A stretch of DNA of 64,000 bases from Psychrobacter urativorans (GTDB taxonomy: Bacteria; Pseudomonadota; Gammaproteobacteria; Pseudomonadales; Moraxellaceae). Positions 30,059 to 40,521 of this stretch are shown piece after piece (position 1 is the stretch's first letter; every line of letters starts with the position of its first letter). The position numbers and the translations under genes were made by a program. Location of the stretch: contig NZ_CAJHBT010000011.1 of assembly GCF_904846675.1 (NCBI RefSeq), forward strand, positions 1 through 64,000, written 5' to 3'. The notes beneath the pieces were generated by a model. That model did not search any database, was not told the origin of the DNA, and was given only the letters and a program-made list of their open reading frames with translations.

Positions 30059-30853
30059 ATGGCTAATGGTTATGTGGAAAACGTTGAAAAGTGGAAAACT
30101 TTAACGGATATAGATTATTTTACTTATTTCATTAAGGCTTGGATATCATTTAATGCTTGGTATAAAAATCAGTATGTAGGTATCAATAGTGATAGAGAAG
30201 CTATTAATAAGATTAAAAATGAGAGTAATAGTATTAGAAACAAGGCTATCGGTCTTCTTGGTTCGGAAAACGAACAAGCTACATTATTCAAAGCTTCGTT
30301 TGCTTCGCTTCATAAAAGTCTAATGGAATTAGCCGTCCATAATGGAGGAGAGAGATTATATTTTGAAAAATTTATGTGCGAAGTGGATAGAAGTAATTTA
30401 ATACAAAGCTTTCGAAATAATAAAATAGAATACTTCGTTAAAATTGAAATGACTAGAAATGACTTTGGTAGCATCCTAGTAACTATCAAAAACTCTAATA
30501 ATTTAACTATTCTTAACTACACTAGCAGAACATATGATATTAATGACTTTTCTAGAAAAAGTGCTTACTTAAGCTTATCAAGTAAGCAAAAAGAACAAAT
30601 TACCCATGCTTTTAATGAAGCAAATCCTTTTAAATATGAGTCTCTACTAACAAATGATATTGACAATTGCTTAGAGATAGGGTTATACAAATTTATCGAC
30701 GATAAGGAAAAGGTCTTTAAATGCTTGATAGAAATAATATATGGTCTTAGAAATGCTCTTTTTCATGGCGAAATTGTACCCAATAAGGATCATAGAAAAG
30801 TGTACGAACATGCATACCATGTGTTAAAGATACTTTTAGATAGCTTAGATTAG
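30059..30853 (+). CDS. HEPN-like protein in restriction-modification operon
   Basis: 264 residues, 16 bases downstream of the S-subunit stop. The N-terminus DYFTYFIKAWISFNAWYKNQ is helical and aromatic. The C-terminus holds GLRNALFHGEIVPNKDH, where R231 to H236 fits the R-x4-6-H motif of HEPN RNases, followed by a helix (YEHAYHVLKILLDSL). HEPN proteins are often RNA-cutting effectors in toxin-antitoxin, CRISPR and restriction loci, which suggests an abortive or backup effector. Base composition is clearly AT-rich, like the S gene. The remainder matches no family known to me. Confidence 0.7.
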   Translation: MANGYVENVEKWKTLTDIDYFTYFIKAWISFNAWYKNQYVGINSDREAINKIKNESNSIRNKAIGLLGSENEQATLFKASFASLHKSLMELAVHNGGERLYFEKFMCEVDRSNLIQSFRNNKIEYFVKIEMTRNDFGSILVTIKNSNNLTILNYTSRTYDINDFSRKSAYLSLSSKQKEQITHAFNEANPFKYESLLTNDIDNCLEIGLYKFIDDKEKVFKCLIEIIYGLRNALFHGEIVPNKDHRKVYEHAYHVLKILLDSLD

Positions 30854-30983
30854 AAGATAATCATATGTATTACCTTCTAAAAATATTATTTTGGTGAATT
30901 GCTGTTTTTATAGAAGAAGAGCTATCTACAATTAATAATATTCCGTAGATTTATATGTATGTTTTTTTAAAGTTAACATATTA

Positions 30984-31018
30984 AGAGTGCCGAGACTTAT
31001 AATCTCAGCACCCTTTTT
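30984..31018. terminator. Hairpin between HEPN gene and metH
   Basis: An imperfect 11-bp stem (GAGTGCCGAGA and TCTCAGCACCC, two mismatches, loop CTTATAA) is followed by TTTTT on the plus strand, in the 178-base gap between convergent genes. Confidence 0.65.
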
Positions 31019-31031
31019 AAGTAAATATTTC

Positions 31032-34000
31032 CTACAAATTCGGATTCAACCACTTCTCAGCCGTTTTCATATCCCAGCCTTTACGCTCAGCATAGCTCTC
31101 TAACTGCTCCATGCTGATTTTACCGACGTTAAAGTAGACACTTTCAGGATGCGAGTAATAGAATCCGCTAACGGATGAGGCAGGCCACATCGCATAGCTT
31201 TCGGTCAAGATGGTACCGATAGCATCGCCGGTGCCAATCCATTCGAATAATTTGCCTTTTTCAGTATGTTCAGGACAGGCAGGGTAGCCAGGAGCAGGGC
31301 GGATACCGACGTATTTTTCTTTAATCAGCTCCTCATTACTCAAGCCTTCATCAGACAGATAGCCCCAATACTCAGTACGGATACGCTTATGCAGATGCTC
31401 AGCAAAGGCTTCCGCTAAGCGGTCAGACAAGGCTTGTACCATGATAGCGTTATAGTCATCACCGTTGTTTTTATACGCTTCAGCGACTGCTTCCGTACCT
31501 GCTATTGAGACGGTAAAGCCGCCAAGATAATCGGTATGGGTTTCCGATGGCGAGATAAAGTCCGCCAAGCTATAGTTGGGCTTGCCGCTGGCCTTATCGC
31601 TTTGTTGACGCAGATGCTCGAATTGATAGACTGGCGTACCGCCCTGTTGTGGGTCATTATCATAAACGGTAACCGTATCCGCGCCGGTACGTCTTGCTGG
31701 GGCGATTTTAAACACGCCTTTGGCAACAATTAATTTCTCATCAATCAGTTTTCTGAGCATGTCTTCGGCGTTCTGAAACAAGTCGCGTGCCGCTTCGCCA
31801 ACCACGTCATCTTGTAAGATTTTGGGGTATTTGCCCGCCAGTCCCCAAGAGATAAAGAACGGTGTCCAGTCAATAAAAGGGATTAATTTATCTATTGGGT
31901 AATCATCAAATATCACTTGGCCTTGCTCGTTAGGAGTGGGCGGCACGTAGTTATCCCAATCATCCTTAAAGCCAATTTTGATAGATTGAGCATACGATAG
32001 CTGGGCGGCTTTGGGTTGGCGTTTGGCCAAGCGTTCACGTACCTTGATGTATTCTGCGCGAGTTTCATCAACCAAACCTTGACGATGCTCTTTGGATAAT
32101 AATTTAGTGACCACGCCGACTGCGCGTGAGGCATCCGCCACATAGATGACGCCGTTGTTTTGATATTGTGGTTCGACTTTGACCGCGGTATGCGCTTTAG
32201 AAGTCGTTGCACCGCCGATCATCAGTGGTAAGGTTATGCCGCGCTCTTGCATTTGCTTGGCGACATAGACCATCTCATCAAGGCTGGGCGTGATTAACCC
32301 AGATAACCCAATGATATCGACCTTTTCGGCAAGTGCGGTATCAAGGATTTTTTCACAGGGTACCATCACGCCCATATCGACGATGTCATAACCGTTACAA
32401 CCTAGTACCACCCCGACGATATTTTTACCAATGTCATGGACGTCGCCTTTGACCGTCGCCATCAGGATTTTACCTTTGGTTTCACCTTCTACTTTTTCCG
32501 CTTCAATGTACGGGTTAAGCCATGCGACCGATTGTTTCATAACGCGCGCGGACTTCACTACTTGCGGTAAGAACATTTTACCAGAACCAAATAAATCACC
32601 GACGATATTCATGCCATCCATCAGTGGCCCTTCGATAACTTCCAATGGACGCGGGTATTTCTCCCACGCTTCTTTGGTATCGGCTTCAATGAAGGTGGTA
32701 ATACCTTTGACTAAGGCATGGGCAATACGTTCTTCAACCGTGCCTTCACGCCATGTTAAATCGACCGTGCTGTCTTTTTTCTTGCCGCCATTCTGATAAT
32801 TCTCAGCGATGGTCATCAGGCGTTCAGTGGCATCTTGTCCGGTCTCGCCTTGATTACGGTTGAACATCACATCTTCGATGGCATCGCGTGCTTCTTTAGG
32901 GATGTCATCATACAGCTCAAGCATGGCGGGGTTGACGATACCCATGGTTAGGCCGTTTTGTATCGTGTGATAGAGGAAAACGGAGTTAATGGCTTCACGG
33001 ATCGGGTTACCACGGAAGCTGAAGGAGACGTTAGAGATACCGCCCGATACCATCGCATTAGGCAGGTTATCGGTAATCCAGCGCGTGGCATTGATAAAGT
33101 CTGCGCCGTAGTTATTGTGTTCAGTGATACCAGTGGCGACCGCAAAAACGTTGGGGTCAAAGATAATGTCTTCCGATGGGAACCCCACGTCATTGACCAG
33201 TACGTCATAGCTACGCTTAGAGATTTGAGTTTTACGCTCGAAGGTGTCGGCCTGTCCGTCTTCATCAAAGGCCATAACGATAATGGCGGCACCGTAGCGC
33301 ATACATAACTTGGCGCGCTCAACGAACTCATCGTGACCTTCTTTTAAGGAGATGGAGTTGACGATACATTTGCCTTGGGTACGCTTGAGGCCTTCTTCGA
33401 TGATGTCCCATTTAGAGGAGTCCAGCATCAAAGGAACACGGCTGATATCAGGCTCACCGGATACCAAATTGACGAAGTGAATCATCGCCTGCTTGGAGTC
33501 CAGCATGCCCTCGTCCATATTGATATCGACGACTTGCGCGCCGCCTTCAACTTGGTCACGGGCAACATCAAGCGCTTCGGTATAGGCTTCAGTTTTGATT
33601 AAACGTAAGAATTTCTTAGAACCGGTCACGTTGGTACGTTCCCCGACGTTCACAAACAAGCTTTCAGGGGTGATAGTAAAAGGTTCAAGTCCAGACAAGC
33701 GGCAGGCAGGTGGAATCTCAGGAATCACCCGCGGTGGGAACTTGGCGACCATATTGGAGATTTGGCGGATGTGCTCAGGCGTAGTACCACAGCAACCACC
33801 GACGATATTTAAGATACCCGCTTTGGCAAAGCCTTCTAACAGCGCGGTGGTCTGTTCAGGAGTTTCGTCATATTCACCAAACTCATTGGGCAAACCAGCG
33901 TTAGGATGCGCGGACACATACATATTGGCAATGTTCGATAGGGTTTGAATGTGCGGTCTGAGCGCATCCGCGCCTAGCGCACAGTTAAAGCCCACAGAGA

Positions 34001-34829
34001 GTGGTTTGGCATGGCGAATGGAGTTATAAAACGCTTCAGCCGTTTGTCCTGAAAGGGTTCGGCCTGAGGCATCAGTAATGGTACCCGATATCATAATTGG
34101 CAGCTCAAAGCCGATATCATCAAACACCCCCGTCACTGCAAAAATCGCTGCTTTGGCATTGAGCGTATCAAAGATAGTCTCAATTAAGATGATATCAACG
34201 CCGCCTTCCATTAACGCTAATGTCGCCTCCCGGTAATTGAGCACCAATTCATCAAAGGTAATATTACGAAATGCAGGGTCATTGACATCTGGGGACAGGG
34301 AACAGGTGCGTGATGTTGGCCCCAAGACTCCAGCCACAAAGCGTGGCTTCTCAGGCATCTTAGCCGTAAACTCGTCAGCTACTTCACGGGCAATTCTCGC
34401 GGCTTCCCTATTCAGCTCAGGCACTAGATATTGCATATCGTAGTCTGACATCGACAAGCGTGTGCCATTAAAGCTGTTGGTCTCGATGATATCTGCACCA
34501 GCGGCAAGGTGGTCGGTATGAATCTCCTTCACCATATGCGGTTGCGACAGCACTAATAAGTCGTTATTACCGCGCACATCTTGGTTGATATCGGCAAAAC
34601 GCTCGCCGCGATAGTCGGCCTCCTCCAACTTATAGTTCTGAATATGAGTTCCCATCGCCCCATCTAACATCAAAATTCGCGATGCCATCTGTTCGGTGAT
34701 ACGCGCGCGCGCGGTAAGCTGCTGTGCTTTATAGGGAAATAGCACTGGCGGCGTCAGTATAAAATCATCAGCGGCAGGGGAAGTTGCAGCAGGGGTATTA
34801 TCATCTTGGGGAGAAGTTATCGAGGTCAT
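31032..34829 (-). CDS. metH: Cobalamin-dependent methionine synthase
   Basis: A large (about 1,265-residue) enzyme that methylates homocysteine with 5-methyltetrahydrofolate through methylcobalamin. Domains in order: homocysteine binding ([20 protein letters not shown], zinc cysteines in [14 protein letters not shown]), pterin binding ([18 protein letters not shown]), cobalamin binding ([18 protein letters not shown], with the DxHxxG ligand) and AdoMet reactivation ([19 protein letters not shown]). ATG at 34829 is chosen; the open frame to a TTG at 34901 encodes an unrelated hydrophobic stretch. No cobalamin riboswitch was recognised upstream. Confidence 0.96.
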   Translation of the reverse strand: MTSITSPQDDNTPAATSPAADDFILTPPVLFPYKAQQLTARARITEQMASRILMLDGAMGTHIQNYKLEEADYRGERFADINQDVRGNNDLLVLSQPHMVKEIHTDHLAAGADIIETNSFNGTRLSMSDYDMQYLVPELNREAARIAREVADEFTAKMPEKPRFVAGVLGPTSRTCSLSPDVNDPAFRNITFDELVLNYREATLALMEGGVDIILIETIFDTLNAKAAIFAVTGVFDDIGFELPIMISGTITDASGRTLSGQTAEAFYNSIRHAKPLSVGFNCALGADALRPHIQTLSNIANMYVSAHPNAGLPNEFGEYDETPEQTTALLEGFAKAGILNIVGGCCGTTPEHIRQISNMVAKFPPRVIPEIPPACRLSGLEPFTITPESLFVNVGERTNVTGSKKFLRLIKTEAYTEALDVARDQVEGGAQVVDINMDEGMLDSKQAMIHFVNLVSGEPDISRVPLMLDSSKWDIIEEGLKRTQGKCIVNSISLKEGHDEFVERAKLCMRYGAAIIVMAFDEDGQADTFERKTQISKRSYDVLVNDVGFPSEDIIFDPNVFAVATGITEHNNYGADFINATRWITDNLPNAMVSGGISNVSFSFRGNPIREAINSVFLYHTIQNGLTMGIVNPAMLELYDDIPKEARDAIEDVMFNRNQGETGQDATERLMTIAENYQNGGKKKDSTVDLTWREGTVEERIAHALVKGITTFIEADTKEAWEKYPRPLEVIEGPLMDGMNIVGDLFGSGKMFLPQVVKSARVMKQSVAWLNPYIEAEKVEGETKGKILMATVKGDVHDIGKNIVGVVLGCNGYDIVDMGVMVPCEKILDTALAEKVDIIGLSGLITPSLDEMVYVAKQMQERGITLPLMIGGATTSKAHTAVKVEPQYQNNGVIYVADASRAVGVVTKLLSKEHRQGLVDETRAEYIKVRERLAKRQPKAAQLSYAQSIKIGFKDDWDNYVPPTPNEQGQVIFDDYPIDKLIPFIDWTPFFISWGLAGKYPKILQDDVVGEAARDLFQNAEDMLRKLIDEKLIVAKGVFKIAPARRTGADTVTVYDNDPQQGGTPVYQFEHLRQQSDKASGKPNYSLADFISPSETHTDYLGGFTVSIAGTEAVAEAYKNNGDDYNAIMVQALSDRLAEAFAEHLHKRIRTEYWGYLSDEGLSNEELIKEKYVGIRPAPGYPACPEHTEKGKLFEWIGTGDAIGTILTESYAMWPASSVSGFYYSHPESVYFNVGKISMEQLESYAERKGWDMKTAEKWLNPNL

Positions 34830-35374
34830 AGGAACACTACTTATGTCGTCAGTTTTATAAAATAGGAAAAAAGGGGGAAGGATAAAAAGGAAAAGGTGCA
34901 AATTCTTAGTATTTTAGCATGAAAAATGCAGCACTCACGGGCATGGCTTTATTCAACTTTAGCAATATAAAATTTATGCTGTATCGGTATATAGAATGAA
35001 TGGTTATATCATTAGGAAGTGACTCAAAATTTTTATGTGTGTGAATAAATATCAGTCAGCATAATAATTACTCAGAAATCCGACTTTTGAAATAAGAAGT
35101 GGTATTTTGTTCAAAAAATAGGCAAAAATTACACCATTATTACAAAAAGTAGCGTAAACGCAAAATGATAAAGCTGGTGAATATGTTAGTTTATATTCAT
35201 AAAATTTGCATTTTAATAAGTATCGCTAATAAATATTTAATAAAACTTGCCTAGGCGCTGATTATAAACAGCTGTCATAATGTACTACCTTTAGGAAAAA
35301 GGTTAGCTCATAAAATTATAAGTATGTAAAACAACACTCTAGAAACACTTCATTATCAAGGATATTAAATTAAT
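34830..35374. other. 545-bp intergenic region metH/fasciclin gene
   Basis: An AT-rich divergent spacer holding promoters for metH and the fasciclin-domain gene. No riboswitch, tRNA or repeat was recognised. Confidence 0.45.
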
Positions 35375-35929
35375 ATGAAACTTACTAAAATTGCTACTAT
35401 TGGCACACTTGCTATTTCGTTAGCCGGACTGAGTGCTTGTAATAATATGATGCCACAAAAGAATGCACCCGCAAAAGCGCCAACCCATAGCCAATCTATG
35501 CAAAAAATGAACGTGGTACAAGTGGCTCAAAGTAACGCCGAGTTTTCATTATTGGTTGAAGCGGTCCAAGCAGCAGGACTAGCGGGAATGTTGTCTGAAC
35601 CTAATGCCAACTATACTATTTTTGCACCAACCAATGATGCCTTTATGCAATTGTTGAACGAAACAGGCATGTCCAAAGCACAGTTGTTTAGCAATAAGCC
35701 ACTATTGACCAAAATTTTAGGATATCACGTCATTAATGGCTCGATGCCAATCTATGCCAGAGATGTGAAGCCAGGCAATGTCACGATGATTAGTAAAGAT
35801 ACATTGACAGTGACTTCAAACGGTAAGCTGAGGGATGAAATGGGTCGTACTGCTACTCTTCTTAAAACCGATCTTGCGGCCACTAATGGTGTGGTACACG
35901 TGATTGATAAAGTACTATTACCGAAATAA
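35375..35929 (+). CDS. Fasciclin-domain lipoprotein 1
   Basis: 184 residues. A lipoprotein signal (KIATIGTLAISLAGLSAC) is followed by one FAS1 domain: VVQVAQSNAEFSLLVEAVQA, the H1 box YTIFAPTNDAFMQLL, ILGYHVINGSMPI, and the H2 box AATNGVVHVIDKVLLPK. FAS1 domains mediate adhesion or matrix contact. The SD AAGGA is about 11 bases before the ATG. A paralogue lies 267 bases downstream. Confidence 0.9.
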   Translation: MKLTKIATIGTLAISLAGLSACNNMMPQKNAPAKAPTHSQSMQKMNVVQVAQSNAEFSLLVEAVQAAGLAGMLSEPNANYTIFAPTNDAFMQLLNETGMSKAQLFSNKPLLTKILGYHVINGSMPIYARDVKPGNVTMISKDTLTVTSNGKLRDEMGRTATLLKTDLAATNGVVHVIDKVLLPK

Positions 35930-36196
35930 TATTGATCCAGATTGTTGAATATAACGAATGTTTACAATATGCTGATTAATAGAGTGTCAATATTGGTTAC
36001 TATATATCGATATTGGCATTATTCATTTGCAGCTATTTGTAAAGGTTCGTCAATAAAATAGCACTATTAACTACTAATCATTAACGGCCTGTTTTTATTA
36101 GTTGCCACTTTTGCTTATTTCCAAAGCAGTTTATTAGTCAAAAAAGACTATCACTCACTAAGTAAACCATTCACTTAATATCCATAAGGGTACCCT

Positions 36197-36838
36197 ATGT
36201 TAAAAAAGACTTTATTACCGTTAACTATCGCGATGGCCGCGTTGTCACTAGCAGCCTGTAGTAACAATGACACTGCCGACACACCAGCTGATACTGATAA
36301 TGTGGCTGTAGTAGCAACTGACGATGTGACTGTAGTTGATCCTATGGCTGAAACGGATCCTATGGTTGCTGACCCTATGGCCGAAACTGATCCTATGGCG
36401 GAAACAGTCGCCACGCAAAATATTGCTGAAATTGCCGCTGAAAACGACGATTTGAAAATATTAACAGCGGCATTAGAGGCGTCTGGACTTGATACTACCT
36501 TAATGTCAACAGACAGTCAGTTCACCGTATTTGCTCCGACCGATGAGGCATTTGCTAGTTTATTGGATAAACTTGGTTTGACTCAAGAAGAGCTATTAGC
36601 TGATAAAGAAATGCTAACCCAAGTACTCTCATATCATGTCATTCCTAATACGGCTGTGAAAGCGGCTGACATTCCTTATGGCGATAATATTGACACTGTG
36701 AATGGTCAAGCATTCTCTATCAGTGATGACAATGTTATTACCGACGCTAGTGGCGGTACTGCTAATATCGCTCAGACAGATATAATGGCAACTAACGGTG
36801 TCATTCATGTTATCGATACGGTATTGATGCCTGAGTAA
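36197..36838 (+). CDS. Fasciclin-domain lipoprotein 2
   Basis: 213 residues, a paralogue of the upstream gene. The lipobox is SLAACSNN. A spacer of about 50 residues rich in Asp, Val and Thr carries imperfect DPMAET repeats (DPMAETDPMVADPMAETDPM). The FAS1 domain has FTVFAPTDEAFASLLDKLG, QVLSYHVIPNTAV and TNGVIHVIDTVLMPE. The acidic repeat likely holds the domain away from the membrane. A terminator follows. Confidence 0.9.
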   Translation: MLKKTLLPLTIAMAALSLAACSNNDTADTPADTDNVAVVATDDVTVVDPMAETDPMVADPMAETDPMAETVATQNIAEIAAENDDLKILTAALEASGLDTTLMSTDSQFTVFAPTDEAFASLLDKLGLTQEELLADKEMLTQVLSYHVIPNTAVKAADIPYGDNIDTVNGQAFSISDDNVITDASGGTANIAQTDIMATNGVIHVIDTVLMPE

Positions 36839-36879
36839 GTAGATCTTAATATAAACACTTAGCTTATTAATTGTACCTA

Positions 36880-36907
36880 AAAGCCCAGCCAGTCGCGCTG
36901 GGCTTTT
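36880..36907 (+). terminator. Terminator after fasciclin genes
   Basis: A GC-rich hairpin (AAAGCCCAGC and GCTGGGCTTT around CAGTCGC) followed by a T run, about 40 bases after the stop. Confidence 0.92.
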
Positions 36908-37192
36908 TTGTGGGCTGAGTTAAGGTGAGTAGGTAGGTTTTAACCTATATAGTCAAACCCCTATAACTTCGCTACAGTGTCAACCTCCCTTGATTTACTA
37001 TCTATACTATATTCGCTATTCGCTCGGTTTCGCCATCCCATTAAAAGTAACGAAATTATTTAGCTTTGAATATATTCAGGATTCTTGCCTAAAAATCTTC
37101 TTCTTACTTAAAAACTTTCCGCTTAAAGGGTTTAAGGAGTCTCTGTTTTAACTATCAACAGCTGAATGTTCAATACTCTCTGCTTATTCTAC
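36908..37192. other. Spacer between convergent terminators
   Basis: About 285 bases with no reading frame of note, between the fasciclin and symporter terminators. Nothing else was seen in it. Confidence 0.4.
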
Positions 37193-37226
37193 AAAAAAGC
37201 CTGTGACTATCGCCACAGGCTTTTTT
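37193..37226. terminator. Terminator for the AGCS symporter gene (symmetric)
   Basis: Perfect 13-bp arms AAAAAAGCCTGTG and CACAGGCTTTTTT with an 8-base loop. It works in either direction and lies about 55 bases past the symporter stop on the minus strand. Confidence 0.92.
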
Positions 37227-37280
37227 GATTTAACACATTTAATTAAGCACTATTGTTAATTGAACTCATCTTAAGACCTG

Positions 37281-38828
37281 TTATTTAGGGTCTTTATGTA
37301 GTGAGCTTTGCTTAAGCGCTTCTTGTTCTTTTAAATGACGCTCTTCCCAATATGGCGCGTTTTTGATACCGAATTTAGCAGGGTCAAAGCTATAGCGTTT
37401 TACTCCAGCTTTACGCTGCGCTTCGTAGTCTTTGAGCATCGTCAATGTTGGTTTTGCCACAAAGAAGATGACTAAGATACCAACAATGTTAAGCCAAGCC
37501 ATGAGACCAACACCGATATCACCAATCGCCCAGATATAACCGGCTGAATTCAAGCCGCCATAAGCAACCATCAACATAATTAGGATTTTGACTAAGAATA
37601 CACCTTTTTTATGAGCGCCGCGGCTGATAAAGCGGGTCAAATAAGCAACGTTGACTTCAGCAATATAGTAATAAGCCAAAATCGTGGTAAAGGCGAAAAA
37701 GAATACGGCGACGGCGATAAAGGTATTGCCGAATTGACCGTATACGGATTCCATCGCCATCTGCGTGAAGGCGGGCGAGTTAATCTCAACACCGGCTGCG
37801 ACGTTTTGGACTACGAATTGACCGTCAGGTAGCGTACCTTGAATGTTATAAGTACCAATGGTTAAGATCATAAACGCGGTAGCAGAACAGACCAATATCG
37901 TATCGACATAAACTGAGAATGCCTGTACTAGACCTTGCTGTGATGGATGTTCAACTTCAGCAGCAGCAGCAGCGTGAGGACCTGTACCTTGACCGGCTTC
38001 ATTGGAGTAAATACCACGTTTAACACCCCAACCGATTGCTGCACCAAAGCCAGCTTGAGCCGTGAATGCATCGCTGATAATTGAGCCAAATACTTGCGGA
38101 ATCATCTGATAGTTAGTGACCATGATAATTAAAGCTAAGACAATATAGCCTAATGCCATAAAGGGTACTGCGTATTCGGTAAAGCTTGCAATACGTTTGA
38201 TACCACCGAAGATGATGACGCCTAGCACCACTAGGATGATACCTAGCGCAATCAGACGCATAGAACCAACTTCTAGGCCCATGACATTCATTGCGGTGCC
38301 TTCACCCATGACTTGCGCGAAGGCGTTGATAACTCCATTCGCCTGAACACCTGGTAAGAACATACCACATGCCAAGATAGAGGCAACCGCAAAGAGGATG
38401 CCATACCAGCGTTGACCGAGTGCCCGTTCAAAGTAATAAGCAGGGCCACCGCGATATTCACCAGTAATCACGTCTTTTTCTTTATAAATCTGTGCGAGTG
38501 TCGCTTCAACATAGGCGGTAGAAGCACCTAAGAAGGCAACAACCCACATCCAAAACACCGCACCTGGGCCACCAAAGCCGATAGCCGCAGCTACCCCTGC
38601 GATGTTACCCATACCCACACGTCCCGCAAGCGAGACGGCAAGTGCCTGAAATGACGAGATACCGTCAGCACTGGACTTACCTGTAAATAGTAATTTTAAC
38701 ATTTCACCAAACAGACGCACTTGTACGAAGCGCGTCATGATGGAATAGAACAGACCAGCACCCAAGCATAAATAGATTAGCGCTGGGCTCCAAATAATTC
38801 CGTTTACTATCTCGACCAAACCTTCCAT
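37281..38828 (-). CDS. Alanine/glycine:cation (Na+) symporter, AGCS family
   Basis: A 515-residue polytopic inner-membrane transporter, about 10-11 helices. Family signatures are GRVGMGNIAGVAAAIGFGGP near residues 69-88, ATLAQIYKEKD.. EYRGGPAYYFERALG, and AIGWGVKRGIYSNEAGQGTG. Members import D/L-alanine or glycine with sodium. AAGGAATATACAT precedes the ATG. A long untranslated leader region (about 38829-39240) may be regulatory. Confidence 0.94.
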   Translation of the reverse strand: MEGLVEIVNGIIWSPALIYLCLGAGLFYSIMTRFVQVRLFGEMLKLLFTGKSSADGISSFQALAVSLAGRVGMGNIAGVAAAIGFGGPGAVFWMWVVAFLGASTAYVEATLAQIYKEKDVITGEYRGGPAYYFERALGQRWYGILFAVASILACGMFLPGVQANGVINAFAQVMGEGTAMNVMGLEVGSMRLIALGIILVVLGVIIFGGIKRIASFTEYAVPFMALGYIVLALIIMVTNYQMIPQVFGSIISDAFTAQAGFGAAIGWGVKRGIYSNEAGQGTGPHAAAAAEVEHPSQQGLVQAFSVYVDTILVCSATAFMILTIGTYNIQGTLPDGQFVVQNVAAGVEINSPAFTQMAMESVYGQFGNTFIAVAVFFFAFTTILAYYYIAEVNVAYLTRFISRGAHKKGVFLVKILIMLMVAYGGLNSAGYIWAIGDIGVGLMAWLNIVGILVIFFVAKPTLTMLKDYEAQRKAGVKRYSFDPAKFGIKNAPYWEERHLKEQEALKQSSLHKDPK

Positions 38829-39648
38829 ATGTATATTCCTTTAACTCTTTCAAAGCGCGATGCTGGGTGCTGATAGTTGTCCGTTAATGGTAATATATTA
38901 ACGTCTACAAGCACCGAGCTGATCACTAAGTATGGATTGTAGTTGTCTGTGTTTATCCGCTTGGCATATTAACAACACTGCTAGCAATAATGATTGATTA
39001 ATACTCATTTATACTAATAATATTGCTACTGAACTTAGCTGCGGTCGCAATTCCTTTTGCTTTATTGGTCGCTGCGGTATCATGACGTCACGCAGTAAGA
39101 GTAAATAAACAATGAATAGTCCAGCGGATAAAACAGGGAACTATATCGTTAAATATTAATCAACCTGCTATGAGCCGTGTCGGTTCTCTCTTCGGGGCGT
39201 CAAACTTCAATAGAGTATGTTCCTTTAATCCTAAATAAGTCATAAATCCATTACTAAATGTATGCAAACCGTACGGCTATGTAACTGCAATTTGCCATAG
39301 TTTAGGATGAATTACTAGGAAATTTTTGAATTGTCCCCTGTTTTTCTCTATTGCTAATCTCTATTAATCGTCTCACTATAATCGAATACCCAACCAATAT
39401 AGTGTAACAGGTAAAATTTATTTTATGAATCAGTGGCTATAAACTAATTAAGTGGCTTTTAATCTGGCCAGTAATAAATACTGAAAACAATAGTAAGACT
39501 AGCTGTCGATGAGTAACAATAGGCGCTTTCAATAATATAAGGCGGGGGTCTGCTTGATTATAAGCCTGCTTTGCGGTTGTGTTTTGGTAACGGTCAATTG
39601 TAAAAGAGCAGTGATGACGCCATTATTAGCAGCATATAACCAGACTAT
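38829..39648. other. 820-bp intergenic region AGCS/lemA
   Basis: A divergent spacer. Around 39120-39225 there are complementary words (GTTCC near 39130 side and GGAAC on the far side when read on the minus strand, plus the hairpin GAGCCGTGTCGGTTCTC), which could form a structured leader for the symporter. It does not convincingly match the glycine riboswitch consensus. No gene was seen. Confidence 0.35.
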
Positions 39649-39708
39649 ATGTGTCTAAACCATTTAATATGTGTCTAAACCATTTAATATGTGTCTAAAC
39701 CATTTAAT
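39649..39708 (+). repeat. Three perfect 20-bp tandem repeats before lemA
   Basis: The unit ATGTGTCTAAACCATTTAAT occurs three times without a break, ending 19 bases before the lemA start. Copy-number change here would alter the lemA leader. Confidence 0.95.
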
Positions 39709-39727
39709 ATCATTAGGAAACCCCAGC

Positions 39728-40360
39728 ATGACTCATAAATCTATCGTAAAACCCATGTTACTATCTGCGATATTAGCAACTTCAACTCTCAGCTTAAGCG
39801 GTTGTGGTTATAACAATCTGCAGTCGCAAGACGAGCAAGTCACCGCTTCATGGTCAGAAGTGGTTAACCAATACCAGCGCCGTACGGACTTGGTACCAAA
39901 CTTAGTCAAAGTAGTGAAGCAGTTCGCGACCCAAGAGCAAACCGTCTTTACTCAAGTGGCAGAAGCGCGCTCACGTGCTGGCAGCATGAACATCACGCCA
40001 GAGGTGCTGAACGACCCGCAAGCAATGGAGCGTTACGCTGAAGCACAAGCACAGATGGGCGGCGCTTTATCGCGGTTGATGGCGGTCTCTGAGCGTTATC
40101 CTGAGCTCAAGTCTGATGCACTGTTCCAAGACTTGCAGGCGCAGTTAGAAGGCACAGAAAACCGTATCACGGTTGCGCGTAATCGTTATATCCAAGAAGT
40201 GCAAGGCTATAACACCACGGTACGCCAGTTCCCAACTAATATCACTGCGAAGGTATTTGGCATGCAAACGAAGCCAAACTTTACGGTAGCCAATGAAGCA
40301 GAAATATCTACTGCTCCGACCGTTGATTTCGGTGATGACAATGCTGCGATTGCTGAGTAA
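39728..40360 (+). CDS. lemA: LemA family lipoprotein
   Basis: 210 residues. ATG at 39728 is chosen: AGGAAA lies 7 bases upstream, and the protein then begins with a lipoprotein signal (LLSAILATSTLSLSGC). An upstream GTG would place the tandem repeat inside the coding region. LemA domain blocks are ASWSEVVNQYQRRTDLVPNL, VFTQVAEARSRAG, LKSDALFQDLQAQLEGTENR and ITVARNRYIQEVQGYNTTVR. LemA proteins are helical envelope proteins of unknown function, typically next to TPM-domain genes, as here. Confidence 0.93.
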   Translation: MTHKSIVKPMLLSAILATSTLSLSGCGYNNLQSQDEQVTASWSEVVNQYQRRTDLVPNLVKVVKQFATQEQTVFTQVAEARSRAGSMNITPEVLNDPQAMERYAEAQAQMGGALSRLMAVSERYPELKSDALFQDLQAQLEGTENRITVARNRYIQEVQGYNTTVRQFPTNITAKVFGMQTKPNFTVANEAEISTAPTVDFGDDNAAIAE

Positions 40361-40521
40361 CTAACGAATAGTTAAAGTAGGGATTAATAGTTAAAGTTAG
40401 GAAATTATGGAAATACTTTCCAACTTCCAATAAGAAGGTGTCTTTCTACAGGAAGGTATTCCCCCATAAAAAGATATTTTCGTATATCAGCACGGATAGC
40501 ACTTGAGGTGGTAAAAATCAG

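Noticed and set aside
34827-34901. Longer metH start at TTG 34901
   Set aside because: The extra residues are a hydrophobic run unlike MetH N-termini; ATG 34829 is more likely.
34830-35000. Cobalamin or SAM riboswitch before metH
   Set aside because: No B12-box-like or SAM-aptamer core words were found on the minus strand.
39671-39727. Longer lemA start at GTG 39671
   Set aside because: It would translate the tandem repeat; ATG 39728 has a good SD and begins a proper lipoprotein signal.
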